From Centropus unirufus (taxonomy: Eukaryota; Chordata; Aves; Cuculiformes; Centropidae), in assembly GCA_013397695.1 (NCBI GenBank), contig VYZI01000118.1, positions 638,497 through 702,496 of the forward strand: 64,000 nt of DNA, read 5' to 3'. The notes beneath the pieces were generated by a model that ran no database searches, was not told the origin of the DNA, and saw only the letters and a list, made by a program, of their open reading frames with translations. The translations under genes and the position numbers were made by a program. Every line of letters starts with the position of its first letter. Position 1 is the first letter of the stretch. Below, in pieces: positions 12,801-25,380 of the stretch.

Positions 12801-14700
12801 GGAGAAAACATACTCCAATAAATCTATTTGTAATGGTATTTGGGTTCCAGCAACTGCTTTCATTGTTCTCAAGTGGCTTACATATAAAACAATACATTTG
12901 ATGTATGATTTCAATTCCTTATGGAAAACTGTTCCATCTACAAGCAACCTGTCAAACAAAACAACAAAAACACCAAAGCAGCTCAGCACGAAGAAGAAAT
13001 AAAATACTTGAAAACAAAGTAAGGACACCTTGTTTTTTTTTTTTAAGTCCATTTCAGGACTCCTCTCAAACACCACTCACAGAAGCTGGAGAAGAACACG
13101 AGCTCTTTACCTCCTAAGGACAACAAGGAATAGGATCTTCCTTTGAGGTCAGGCTTCTCCCCCAGTGAAGGGATGCTGCACAGAAGGGTGAAAGCACACA
13201 GAAACCAAACAAAAAGTGCCATTTCCACAGCTCAGCAGCTAGAACCCATGTAATTAGCCAAGATTTTCAAAAAGCCAGCTGACCTTTTCCAGTTTTTGAA
13301 ATGATTGCTACTGATCCATCATACTAACCAGCCCCAGCACGGTTCCTATCACCCAAAGACGCCGTTAATGTTATTTATTCACACCGGAGCAACACCGACG
13401 CGCTTTACCCAAGGCCAGGCACCGCCAGGGTTGGGCTCTCCAGTGCACAACCCGACTTGACAAGACAGACAAAAAAATGGCACCGAGCACAGATATAAGT
13501 ATAATATCTTGTTCAAGGTCATAGAGGCAGCTTGATGCCAAAGCAAGAAACAAGTGTGTCTCCCACATTGAAACCTCTCGCCCCCACCGAATGGAAATCG
13601 CTGTCTCTTTAAACTGCCTCTGTAATATATATCCTTGTCTCTCAAAGCAATATATGGTATCAAATTCTTCTTCATATTGATCAGTACAGAGTAGTTCTAT
13701 GATTTTCGGCAGTTTCCCTCTCAAAACAAGCCTCTAACATGCTTACACCCCGCACTGCCGACAGAAAGGAATTCGCCCTGTCCACACCGACCCCAAACCT
13801 GTCACACACCTGTATTGCTCTTGTGATATACTGCAACTAATAAATCCTGCTGAAAAGCTGGACTCAGAGGCTCACATTGCGTTTCTCAGCTTTTTCTCAC
13901 TTTGAAGCCGGAGGGAAGCAAGCACACAACTGCCCAGAACTTGGGTAAAACTAAGATTCTGCCTCACCCCTTCTTAGTGGGTTTAACAAGTTGAGTGTGC
14001 AACTGTTTTATTGTCACTAAAAGGGCTGCAGTAGTGTTACAATCATCGGAGTTACCTGCCTGATCAACACATTCCACTTGCTGCCCTCAGCCCCAGTTTC
14101 TCATCCTCTGTGGCTAAACTTGTTTGGCCATCACTCTAGGCAAGGTCCTGGGGCTGCTCGCAGAATGCAGCCTCTTTCTTGTCATTTTCGGCATTTCCCA
14201 AACCTGAATTTCAGCTCTCTTTTGCTAACAAGGAAGCGCAAACACATAAATGCTGTTATCGGGAAAGAGAAGTCACCTATTTCATTAAGGTACAAATAGT
14301 CACATTTTTGGAGCAGCTCTATGGAGGCAACTAAATAGCATTCTGAGCAATAGATGAATAGAATCAAACCGCCAGCAGGTATTGCGCATACTGAATTGTC
14401 ACTGAAGTCCACGCATGACTGCAGGTTTGGGCTTGAGGTAATTAATTTAATTCTTTGAGACTTGGTAATCTGATCCACGGCTGGGTGTGTAACAGGACAG
14501 AAAAAAAAACTGTATTGGATCAGTTTAACATTAAAAAAACAGGAAAAACACACAAACACAAACAAAAACACAAAAAAATAATAATAACACAAAAAAATAG
14601 ATCTATTTGGTTGAAAGCATTGCCCGCGTCAATTGGTAAAACAAAACTCTGACAGGGATAATGATGCCTATATCCAGTAGCATTATTTCTTACCCAACCT
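9820..14700. other. Non-coding DNA, probably LRMDA intron
   Basis: Nearly 4.9 kb with no recognised transposon. It holds an octamer-like ATGCAAAT at 12183-12190 and A-rich sequence at 14505-14600. The long minus-strand open frames at 12657-13076 and 14182-14592 translate T-rich DNA into Phe/Val-rich strings and are treated as chance. Confidence 0.5.
14505..14600 (+). repeat. A-rich low-complexity region
   Basis: It consists of ACAAACACAAACAAAAAC-like and AAAAAATAATAATAAC-like units. No transposon body is recognisable just upstream; a CR1 fragment starts about 100 bp to the right. Confidence 0.8.
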
Positions 14701-14846
14701 AATCATAGAAAATCATAAAATTGGTTGGTTGAAAAAAATCATTGAGTCCAACTGTCCAATTGAATCCATTACTAAACCATATCCCTGAGCACCTCTTCTG
14801 CCCGTCTTTTAAACACCTCCAGGGATGAGGACTCCGTCCTTCAGAC
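14701..14846 (-). mobile_element. CR1 LINE 3'-end fragment (older subfamily type)
   Basis: It begins 'AATCATAGAAAATCATAAAA' with 'TTGGTTGGTTG', then 'ATCATTGAGTCCAACTGTCC' and 'ACTAAACCATATCCCTGAGC', ending 'TTTTAAACACCTCCAGGGAT'. The 'ATTACTAAACCATATCCCTGAGCACC' type of 3' UTR differs from the 'GGGCAGGGACACCTCCCACT' type in most other copies here, so this is a distinct CR1 subfamily. The right boundary is uncertain because similarity fades after 14846. Confidence 0.88.
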
Positions 14847-15362
14847 ACTGAGCTGCACACCAAGAGCTTCTACTGCAAGATGGTCCCAAGGTGCCTCCTG
14901 ACCCCGTCCAACAGAGACACGCTGAAACGCAGCGGCAGGAAAAACATACACGTACATGGAACTCGTCTTGGAAATACGGACAGCATCCTGACATGCCTGG
15001 GCCTCTAAATATAGGAAGATGACAAGAGAAGCACCTCAAAACACGACGATATGAACTGAGCCCCAAATTTGATACAGCAGAGGACTACACAGTGCATGGC
15101 ATTTACTGAAACTTCCACGTGTAAAATCATTGTATCATTGAATTTCCGACTCTGATTGCTTCTGCATTGACCTTTTTAAATCCTCCACGTAGGTTCACAA
15201 CAGCACAAATGTTCACAATCAAACACTAGGGTGAATATGGTGAATATGACTTGGCTTTTTTCTTTACGAATTGGTTGGAAACAGGGGCTGAGGGTGAGCC
15301 ATGTCTTCACCTCTGCCCTCAGAGTGGTTCCAAAAAATGTTTATCAATATGGTGATAGGCAT

Positions 15363-15392
15363 TTTATATATAAATATATATATAAATATATG
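15363..15392. repeat. AT microsatellite-like tract
   Basis: An imperfect TATA/TAAATATA array of about 30 bp. It sits between two copies of the 13-mer GAATATGACTTGG (15242-15254 and 15396-15408). Confidence 0.75.
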
Positions 15393-15560
15393 GGCGAATA
15401 TGACTTGGACAAAACTTTAGTATGCTTTTCCAAACAAACACAGTGTAATACCCCTAAAAGGCTTATTTTGTTCCCAACGTTGTAGCCTTCAAACAGGTAG
15501 GACATTGTCTTAGTAAGTGGAGAAACAACGACATTAAATTTTACTAATATTTTAAACTAG

Positions 15561-15632
15561 AAAATAAATTCAAATACAATAAAGAAAATGAATAAAAATA
15601 AAAATAAGTTCAAATAAAGAAAATAAAATAAG
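15561..15632 (+). repeat. A-rich low-complexity region with internal repeats
   Basis: Imperfect repeats of an AAATTCAAATA...AAAGAAAAT-like unit with AATAAAAATAAAAATAAG in the middle. It looks like local slippage expansion. Confidence 0.75.
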
Positions 15633-16364
15633 AGATTTTTGGCTTTCAATTTGAGACACTTTAATAACACTAAATAGCCGGTGGTTTGGAAGTCAGCCTT
15701 GTTTGGCGTCTTGTAGGCACACAAATAAGTCCCCTTCCTGCCCCAAAAGTAATAGCTATTCCTGAAAAGTTTAGACTAGAACATGGGGCTTATCTGCAAG
15801 TTCCTAGCAAGCACTGAATAAAGATTGTGACTAAAAGTGCTTTAAGCACCTCAAAGAAATACAAATAAATTTTTATACCACCCAAAAATATTTAAAATAA
15901 ACATTATTGTGGGTTTGATTTCAGCTTGAGGTCAAAGTTCAAATTTGGCTTCCATATTACTGCAAGACCCACCCACCTGAAGTACAATCTCCACTCACGT
16001 CTGAATGCAAACGTAACACTATCTGATTTCTGTAATGGCTCTAAATGAAAGCTCCTTGAGAAGCTTTCCCCCCCTCCCCGTATAAATTATCCATCTCTGT
16101 CAGGGGTGGTTAACAGCCTGCTTTGAGAGTGCTGATTAAAACAAAAGGTCAGAGCAAACACGAGTGGCTCCAGAGACTCTTGCAGATAGCGCTGTAATTA
16201 AAATGTAACTCTAGACTGCTCCGTGCTTTCTATGTCAGCGTCTTTCCAGCAGGGAATGGCCAGATAGCCTGGAAAACCCAAGCTGCCCCAGTGGAAGGTG
16301 TCAGAGATGTCAGATGAGGGAGCACATCGATAGCCATCAATGCTATCCGCTCACGGAACCCAAC

Positions 16365-16481
16365 ACCCTTTTCTCCTCTCTTCCTTTCCTATCCTTTCCA
16401 CTTTCTTTTTTCAGGTTTGGGGGGTTTGGTTTTTGTTGGGTTTTTTTTTTTTTGTTTCTTTTTTTTTATTTTCCCTTTCAG
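16365..16481 (+). repeat. Long pyrimidine/T-rich tract ending in CAG
   Basis: It starts as CTTTTCTCCTCTCTTCC, is interrupted by a G-rich patch (GGTTTGGGGGGTTTGG), continues as long T runs, and ends TTTTCCCTTTCAG at 16481. It reads like a strong 3' splice site on the plus strand, opposite to LRMDA. Most likely it is simple sequence; see the separate finding. Confidence 0.7.
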
Positions 16482-19400
16482 AGTGCATGCTGTCCTGTCT
16501 TTTGTTCTGGCAGAGATAAGATGTATAAATTATGAGTGGTTGACAAAGTATACTCCAGTGCCTGAGGCAGCTCATCAATCATTTTCCACATGTCGACAGG
16601 TAATTGATGCGAGCCCTGCAGGCGCATCTCCATCAGGTAAAAGGAGGAAAGAATTAAATTTGCTGTCACGGTTTGAGCAGATGATCTGTATTTAACATTC
16701 TTTTTAATTTAGAAGTTGTTTATTTTAAACTGTATTTGGCTGCGCTAGCTCCCTCCCCATTCTCTGCCTTCCTCTCTCTCCCCAAGTCCTCATGGAGAAA
16801 GTGGTGCGACCCCTTCAGCAGGGTGAGAGGGTGACCCAGCAGCAGACCACCCAAAGAGTGGTGGGGAGCAGCCGAGGAACTTAATTTCTACTTCATTGAA
16901 GCTTAACATCAAAGTCACTGCTCATCAGGCAATTATCTGTCAAGCCAGTGAGGTTCTGACCAATCTGGGATAATAAATAGGTTTGTTTTTTTTTTAATTT
17001 TGGTTATCACCTTTATTCCATTTAACTACACCTCACCTCTACCCCTCTTTATGTTTCTCAGCTCAGGACAGGGGCAGAGAAAGGGGGAAGTAGGGAATTG
17101 TACTGGCCCTGGCTGGGACTGAGTTATTTTCCTTCATAGCAGCTTACATTGTGCTGGGTTTTAGATTTGTGACCGAAACACCAATGTTTTACCTATTGCT
17201 GGACAGGGTTCGCCCAGTCCCAGCATTCCCTGTCCCCCATGGTGAACAGATCGGGAGTGCGCAGGTGGCTGTGAGGAGACACAACCAGGCAGGTAACTAA
17301 AAAGACATTCCATGTCGTATAACGCCATGCTAAGCACTCAAACAGAGAGGAGGGTTTAGGTAAGTTTAGGCCAGGCACTTGTTCCCATAGGAGGTGCCTG
17401 CATCCTTCGCTTTCTTTTGGTTTCTTTTCCCGGGCAGTTAAACACCCGACATCGGTTCTTCGTAACCCATGCTACCTACTATTTACTCTGGAAATTCATT
17501 TGCCGATACAAACCTATGAAATCCCGGATGACGGGGAATTTCACAACATCAGGCACCATCCTCAGTGTAATTAAGCATTCTACATAGAGCAGAGCTGAGC
17601 TCTTCCACCTCAAGTGACACAGTGCAAATCCAAGCAAATAGCGCTTGACAGGTCGATCAACATTGAGGCCGACCACCTTGCGCCAGGACTCATTCGAGAT
17701 TGCTAAAGACCCTCTAAATCCTGGGCTTACTAACACAATGCTCCCAAACACAACACAGCTTTCACTTCATTCGTCAGCAAAACCAGAAAAAGGCCTGGTC
17801 CAACATCCAATGGTCCCCAGTAGTTTGAAAATCAATCTAAGTGAGGCCCAGAGACAATGAATTGTATATTAATTATTGGAAAATAATAGCTGTAGTGATT
17901 TTGAGAATGAACCAGAATAGCAAAGTGTGGTGTGCCTTGGTTCTACCAAAACTCGTCTACATTCAGTGGGTATGGTAACAACTCGGCAGCAGTGCACGTC
18001 CCTGTATTCTCCAAAGACGGGGAGCACTTTCTATAGGAAAGAAGAAAGTAAGGAATATTAAATTTAGCCTCAGCACCCATGCAGGATATACAAAGAGGAA
18101 AAAAATGGAGATAAAATCTGGAAAATGAGCCAAGTCGTAACCAGGAAAACAGGGATCTTTTCTGACAATCTAAGAAAGAAATTAATGAATAATTTCACTC
18201 AAGGTCAAAATAATCATACTTTGATCAAAGTACAAAAATATTGTTTCTAAAGCATCCCTGATCAAATCCTAATGCATTTCATAAATAATACACCTCGTGT
18301 TATGGTACGCCATTGGTTAGTGTGTATTTCTAATTAATTTTTCAGGTCACAAGAGCACTCCTCTGAACCAAATTATCCTTTTCAAAACACTTTTGACACT
18401 GAAACTAATAGATTATAATCACACTCCTGATCTAGCTACGACACTTGCCAAGATCTGTTCACTTCACGCGGGTAATAAACTTTGGGAAATGGAACGCAAT
18501 GACTTTGCTGTGAGGGAAAGATAAAATATAAAGGAATTTATTACTCGAAGGCTCTTTTGTGTAAAGCGGAGCCCCCACACAATACAAAGCAACAGAGGTT
18601 CCACAGTCTTGGTGTGGAGCCACGGCTGCAATTTATCACCCACGTCATCCGCTGCACTCAACGAGACTGAACTCCTTGCTCAGATAACAACACGGGGCTT
18701 GACGGCACAGCTCACATCCATGAACTCTTGTCAAAGTTAATATCAATATTTGTCGGTACAACAGAAGCCAATCACTGAGTTATCAAGGACGACGACGAAG
18801 AACTTTAGTTTAGCCTGAAGAGAGCTCTAATTAAAGTTCTCTAGCCCTAAGTGCTTTATGTTGTTTGCCAGACTCAGACTGGCTGCTGACAACTTGAATC
18901 TCCTCTTTAGTCCTCAGCAGAGCTTTTCCTGCATTCATTTTGATGTGGTGGCTTTAATCTAGCTGCCACTTCCAACACATTTTATCAGCTCTGAAAAGGG
19001 GTTTTTGTTTATTCCAACTGGCAAGCCTTTTTTTCTGACAGCGAGGCTTCAAGTTGGCAAACACCAAATGTTCCACATACAACTCCACTTTCTCCATTTC
19101 TAACGTGACTGGTATTAGACCGATAAGGTGAGCCGTATCGCAGACAACTCTTCACAAGCAATTTGAATTTTTGCTGCAGTCTGTTGATTCCCAGATCAAC
19201 TATTCCTCACAATTAAGGGTACTCTTGATCTTCAGCTAAAATCATCATAAATATCCATAACCTCAAGAATAAATATACACATATATTGATAAAAATGATC
19301 ATGATGAATAACAGCCTGTTAACATTGTTTGGCATCTCAAATACACAATGGATGATGTAAGCATTTGCTACGAAATGTCAAACATTTTATTAATACATAT

Positions 19401-20941
19401 AAGAAGAGATAAATGTATCACATTCGCCAATAGAGCACTCTCAAGATCCAACAACCGAATCAATTAAAACTTCTGGAGCTATAGATTTCTATTCTTTCGC
19501 TAAAATTCTTGTTCTCCCCTGAACAAAAGATCCCTGCAATAGGCTGACCAGTAGTAGCAGATCATGCTTGCACAATCGACTTCAATATTTTAATTTAATT
19601 ACCTTGAATTTAATCATTCATTCCCAAGAGACTTCCATTCATATCCTGGTACTCCAAATTCTAACTGACCTCCTGCTGCCTTCATGTTCAACTCAGTAAA
19701 TTTGATTACTGCAGGAAAATTCTTGATCCATAGCAATGCAAAGTACTCAACAGTTTGAGGCAGCACAAGGTCCTTCCTGCCACCCCCGCTACTCAAGATT
19801 GTGTAGGCAGCAATTTTCTCATAATGGTGGGAACCAGCTTTGCTCGGCACTTCAAACAGATAAAGGCTACAGCACCTCACCCAGAGGCAGTTCCGCCTAG
19901 TAGCTGCCTTCTGAGCCACTCGGATCCTCTGCTTTATTCCAAGGCAGCCCAGCATTTACTGAACGAGAGAATCAGACTTTTCTCCGATATTCATCATCGC
20001 AGCTCATAAAGTAGGATTCCACACCATTAATTAATTCCAAATTTTATTGAGCATTAGACTACTTGCATGCTTTCGAGACAACTGTTTGGGGCATCATCAC
20101 CCTTGTTGGCAATTCTTAAACTGCATAAGCATACTAATTAAATTAATCTTTGAGTAAAGATGTAAGGGAATGTTTTAGTCTAACCTTGTGTTGGTGAAAC
20201 AAGGCAGTCACCTGCTCAGACTGACTTAAAACCTGTGCTCTAAGCGTGTGAATATTACACAGAATAAATTTATCATCATATAATGTGATTGATCAAATCA
20301 TATAAAGGAAAGGAAGAGCACCATAACTTTATGGAAAGACACATGAGAAGTATAGGAAAAGCTTGAAAGAACGAAATGTTTTAAGACAGAGAAGTATGGA
20401 ATTTGTAATCTCACATTTAAATAAGTTTCTCATTTGAGAAATTAAATGAAATTATCCTAAAGAAAAAAAAAATCTGTATAAATGTGGGAACGAATGATCA
20501 TATTTCCTACCTCTAAAAGCAAAACAAATTCCCATGAACAATACTACTGCAGTCTACTGAATAGCAGAGAGCAAGACAACTTAATGGAGAAAATGCACAG
20601 GCTCTTCGCCCCACGTCCTGAACTTGAAATGCCTCACAAAATATTTCTTTTTCAACAGGAACCACAAAGTTCACCACATCATTCAGCATTGTAGAGCCTA
20701 AACCAGCTGTCCTTTGTAAAGTCCAGAAATCCGTATTTCTCTACAGATGTTTTGTTCAGAAGACACTACCTCAACAACCCTTAAAGGACCTTCATAGCAC
20801 AAGCATTTATGTAGTCATCCCAAAGAGAAAGCCAGCAGAGCTCCAATTTTAATGTATAGTACAAACAACCTATTTTATGAGTCGTTCCCTCTATCTTTTG
20901 TACTGCTTTAGGGCCTAAACAGGTTTTAAGTTTACAAGAAA

Positions 20942-21066
20942 ATCCCAGAACCACAGAATGGCTTGGGTTGGGACCTTAAAGCCCATCCAGTTCCAACCTC
21001 CCTGCCATGGGCGAGGACACCTCTCGCCAGCTCAGGCCGCTCAACCCCCTTCCAAGCTGGCCCTTG
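20942..21066 (-). mobile_element. CR1 LINE 3'-end fragment
   Basis: 'ATCCCAGAACCACAGAATGG' leads into 'CTTGGGTTGGGACCTTAAAG', 'CCAGTTCCAACCTCCCTGCC' and 'ATGGGCGAGGACACCTCTCG', the reverse complement of a CR1 3' end. Several bases are missing in the GGTTGGAAGGGACC block. It is truncated after about 125 bp. Confidence 0.92.
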
Positions 21067-22842
21067 TTGCTAAGCCCTTCCACGGAAAATCCAAGTCCTG
21101 AAATGTTCTTCACGGATTATTGCTGAAGCCCTAGAAAAGCTGTTTCAGGCCTTAAAAACAGCAAGCACAAATGGCACCTCTCTAGTAAAAAATGTTTAGA
21201 TAGAAACGTAAAATGTTTACATGACCGAGTCAGGTTTTTGCGGCTCCTGCCAATGAAGAAGATTCATCAGAGTTTACAAGATTTATCCCGCTGTGAAACT
21301 GGCGCACAGACAATGGCCTCATTCAGGCCTGTTTAGTCCTGGGAGTCACTGAGCCCTAGAGGAGGCTGGAGATACCACACAGCGCCCATTCACATGCTCG
21401 TTTGAAGAAATAACATCACCGCCAGGTGTAAAGGCTCTAATCTTTAGGAGAAAATGGTCAGTACAGAAACACAGGTTAAGGGTGGAGAACGGCAGTTGTG
21501 GGGGTAGAGAAGCATAAATCCTAACCAGATGGTGGCCACTTGGGATCAATCATCCTTCACTTTCGGGAGTCCCCATTTTCTTTACTTTGGGTTAAGTTTA
21601 TGGTTTTACTGTGGTTGCTCCCAGTTGCAGCGACGTGGCAAAAATTACTAAGGGGTTCAATGGGTGTTGGGGAGAAATGGCAAACAAAATTTAGAAGTAT
21701 TAAACCTCAGTCAGGTGTAAATAGTCTGATAAATACATGTGTTATGAAAATGGCCACAAAGGTAACACGAGTGCCATCCGAACACAACTTCATTGCTGGT
21801 TCAAGAGCGACGGCACTCAAAGGGCAGCACATAAAGCCTGCTGAGATCCAGCTGGAGAAGAACGTCCCAGCCATGAGGAAGGGCAGCAGAAACCACTGAA
21901 GAAGCCTCATTGCTGAAAGCATTGAAAGAGGAGCGGCACGTCACGTTTCCTCTCCACGCGACCTCAAGAGATGACACGGATAAGACGACAAGCAAGAAAG
22001 ACAAATTCTTTCTTTCTGTGGCCTCTCCACATTCCTCTGCTGCTCTCTATATGACAGGGGGTACTTAATAACTAGGGTTTATTAATTTATTTATTTTGAA
22101 CCACTGAAGGGGATTGGATGAAGCACAACAATGCGATTGGGAACAAAAATATATTCTCATCTTGCATTCTTAACAACTCTCTACAGCTCCCGGGAAGGAA
22201 CTACACAAACTCATGCACCGAATTTTTCATAGCAAATCTCTTTATCATAAAGGTCCCAAACCTTGATGGATTCCTGTTGCTTTGTCTAGACAGTGCCACA
22301 GCTGTTCAGGTTCAGTTAGACTTAAACCAATGTAATCCTTTCCAAGCTCAACCGCTGTCCTGTGTAGCAAATATTGCTACATCAGATTGTTTCTCTGCAT
22401 GGTTTTGACCTGAGCTTTTGGCAACTTCAGCCCAGTTTGAATTCTGAGGCTTGGCCAAACTTTTGTCCGAGCCCAAAAGGAAATGCAAATTTGAGATGAT
22501 GGAAAACTGAAAATGGCACATCCCAGAATAAGGTTACACAAGCCTTTACATAATTCAAACCATCGTTGTTAGATCTCTAATTTGTTGGTCCATTTATCCT
22601 TATTGAGAAAGAGTATTCATCGGCTCCTTGCCCGTGATTGACAACATATGTTCCAATTAGCACCAGTTCCAGCACTGGACTGTCTCATATGTTCACTGGA
22701 TGCTTTCAACAGGTGGAACAGCACAAGTGCACTGGGATAACTGTCCCATCATATTCTCCAAGGCTTCATGGAGTCTGTGGCTCAAGATCTTCCTAATTAT
22801 AAAAATTCCTTTTTGTGTGGTTGTTTCTATGCATCGTGGATC
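21067..22842. other. Non-coding DNA, probably LRMDA intron
   Basis: Unique sequence. Open frames around 21540-22004 overlap on both strands and have no recognisable motif. There is a short TTTATTTATTTTG stretch near 22085. Confidence 0.5.
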
Positions 22843-23049
22843 TTGGGAAGAAATTTTCTCATGTGAGGGTGCTGATGCACTGGTCCAGGTTGCCCAGAGC
22901 AGTGGCGGTTGCCCCATCCCTGGAGGTGTTCAAAGCCAGGTTGGATGGGGCTCAGAGCACCCTGATCCAGTGGGAGGTGTCCCTGCCCATGGCAGGCGGG
23001 TTGGAACTTAAAGGTCCCTTCCACCCCAACCCATCCTACGATTCTATGG
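22843..23049 (+). mobile_element. CR1 LINE 3'-end fragment
   Basis: It runs from 'TTGGGAAGAAATTTTCTCAT' through 'GTGAGGGTGCTGATGCACTG' and 'CATCCCTGGAGGTGTTCAAA' to 'ACGATTCTATGG' at the right end. The 3' UTR is almost complete and close to the typical avian CR1 form, so this is one of the less diverged copies. It is opposite to the LRMDA transcript. Confidence 0.95.
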
Positions 23050-25127
23050 TCTGAATTAGCGCATGGGGGTTGTCCCATCCTGCGGGTGCATCCACCACAT
23101 CCTGTGTAAACTGGATCCCCAACACCGTATCCTTAAACTACGGTGTTCATTTTGCACCTGCCACATAATCCTTTCATTCCGGATTCATGCAAATCCTTGG
23201 ATCTGCCTCCAAAATCCTCAGTTTGGTAAACCCGGATTGGCAGGGTTCTCCCCACCGGATCATGTCAGGGTGATTGGTACCCAAGGTGCTGGGCAGGCCC
23301 TCTGGAATATCATAAGAAGCGGCTCCAAAATAGATAATAGTGCATGCAATACAGCTAAAAAATGACACACTATAAAACTACCTTGGATGTTTCAGAAACA
23401 AAGACTGAATAAGAACAAAAATTACATGTTATGAGTCTCATTATAAAAAAAACCCTAATTATTAGAAAAATAAGTTATATGAAAGCAGCATGTCAAAAAT
23501 CAGCTTTAACACATGCAAGAAAAAGGTACAAACCACACTCTCTGTTGTTTTACATCAGAATGCTTTAAAGGAGGCATTGGGAGTGCACTGAAGCTTTCCC
23601 ATCACGCAACACCTCATGGTAGCTCAGAAGCATCGTCCTATGACAGGATCCCATCGAGAGCTCAGGCCTCGCTTACTGTATCAAAACTTATCAGAACTTG
23701 ATTGGTAGGAGGTTTGCGGTACCTCATGAAACTATAAGATAGCAGCACTTGACGAGCCATTACAGCCAGTAGCATCTCATCCCGAGCAGATCCACGCACA
23801 GATGAACCTGCACCCCCCTTAGCTCATTTCAACGCAATGGGTATCTTTAAGATGTCCAAGTAAAAGCCACTGCCACGTCACTCGCTTTAAACCAGAAAAC
23901 TCTCTCTCAAAACATCCGTGGCTATGGAAGCATCAAGATATAAGAGAAGGGGCCCAATGGAGCCTACATGGGAAATTTTTGCTTATAAATTCCAGTAAAA
24001 TACAACAAAAAGCACCGAAGAAAATAAACCAAATCAGGGACAAGAGCAGTATATAAACCCACAATTGAAAATCCATATCTTATTGACAATGGCTGGCTCT
24101 TTGCTGTGTCTGACTGTAGTTCTATTCTAAGTCAAGCTTAGACTTACAAGCAAAATAACATTCTGCAGTCTTACCTGCAGCTATTGTTGAGCCAGCTTTC
24201 CTAAAATGAAATATTGCATGATTTCACATATAGTAGATTCGCACATGCACCGATTATAAAACCCAGACACCCCTCAAGTAGACCCTTAAGAATCTACATT
24301 CTACTGCCTAGAATCAAGAACTGTCAATGTGGGTTTTCCCTACGCTTCCTTTCAGTTTTCCAGGTTCTTCTGCATAAATGGAATTTAGCTCTCCGTTTTC
24401 CAGATGAGCTTGCATGGAATCAAACTTGAACATGTAAGCTTTCTCTTATTTGTACAAAAATCCCTTCAGGTTTCCAGGATGTCTTCTGACACACCATAAA
24501 TGTATTTTGAGCCCTAGAAAGACTTCAAAAAGCAGAGTCCTCGAGGGCTATTTAAGAACTTTGGAATCACCTGCAACAAGGGGATTTAAAGATTCCTTAG
24601 TGTAAAACAGATCATATTTATAGTGAAAGACAGCCTACTATGTGCCTATTAAAGTGATGACTTTGCTCACTTTCAGGATTAATTTTCCACACAGTTTTCA
24701 AGCGTCATCATTGAGGCTGTCAATTTTTTTTTTTTATGACTGTGCAATTAGCATCGCTTTTACATTACAGGCATGAACAACACAATTCTTCGACTACAAT
24801 CATGGCTTCACGATACATCTCAATAATCTATAAATGAATAAATTGCCAAGAGCTCAATCGACCATCCACAAAGCCACCAACTAAAGAGCAGCTGATGATT
24901 TCCTAAAAGGTTTATTGGATCTACCTTCACCACTAATGGTATTACAGGGAGGAAAGCAAAGAGTGAAACGGTGGAAAAGCCCCTCATTTTCAGAAAGAGC
25001 AAAGCAGCTCCCTCCAAGGATGGCCTGTACCTTGGGGAACGTGTTGTGCATCACATGAAATGCATCAAAGAGACACCAGGAGAAGAAGAAAAGGAAGCAA
25101 GGTTACCAGTACTTACAGAGGACCTAC
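23050..25127. other. Non-coding DNA, probably LRMDA intron
   Basis: Unique sequence with a short poly-T near 24724-24737. No gene or clear transposon was recognised. Confidence 0.5.
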
Positions 25128-25380
25128 GGGAAAGCTGGAGAGGGACTATCAGAGCGCAGGTATAGGATGAGGTCAAACGGCTTTCAGCTGAAAGAGGGGA
25201 GATTGAGATGAGATAGTACAGAAAATTACTGAGGGTGGGGAGACCTGGCTGAGGTTGCCCAGAGAAGTGGCTGTCCCATCCCTGGAGGTGTTGAAGGTCA
25301 AGGTTGGATGGAGCTTTGAGCAACCAGATCCATTGGCAGGTGACTCTGCCCACGGCAGGGGGGATGGATGGAGATGTCCA
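25128..25380 (+). mobile_element. CR1 LINE 3'-end fragment
   Basis: It starts at 'GGGAAAGCTGGAGAGGGACT', then 'CAGCTGAAAGAGGGGAGATT', 'GAGGTTGCCCAGAGAAGTGG' and 'CCCATCCCTGGAGGTGTTGA'. It fades at 'CACGGCAGGGGGGATGGATG'. The final CCTTCCAACCC block and ATTCTATG tail are absent, so the 3' terminus has been lost or replaced. Confidence 0.92.

Larger units (their letters stand above)
14847..20941. other. Non-coding DNA, probably LRMDA intron
   Basis: About 6.1 kb with no recognised transposon. It includes AT-rich microsatellite sequence near 15363, an A-rich block at 15561-15632 and a long pyrimidine tract ending at a splice-acceptor-like site at 16481. The remainder is ordinary unique sequence. 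Confidence 0.5.

Noticed and set aside
12657..13076. 139-codon minus-strand frame rich in Phe, Leu and Val
   Set aside because: It is translated from T-rich intron sequence, with no domain and no flanking splice pattern. Likely chance.
14182..14592. 136-codon minus-strand frame starting MCYYYFFVFLFVFV
   Set aside because: Its N-terminal half is the A-rich low-complexity tract at 14505-14600 read in reverse.
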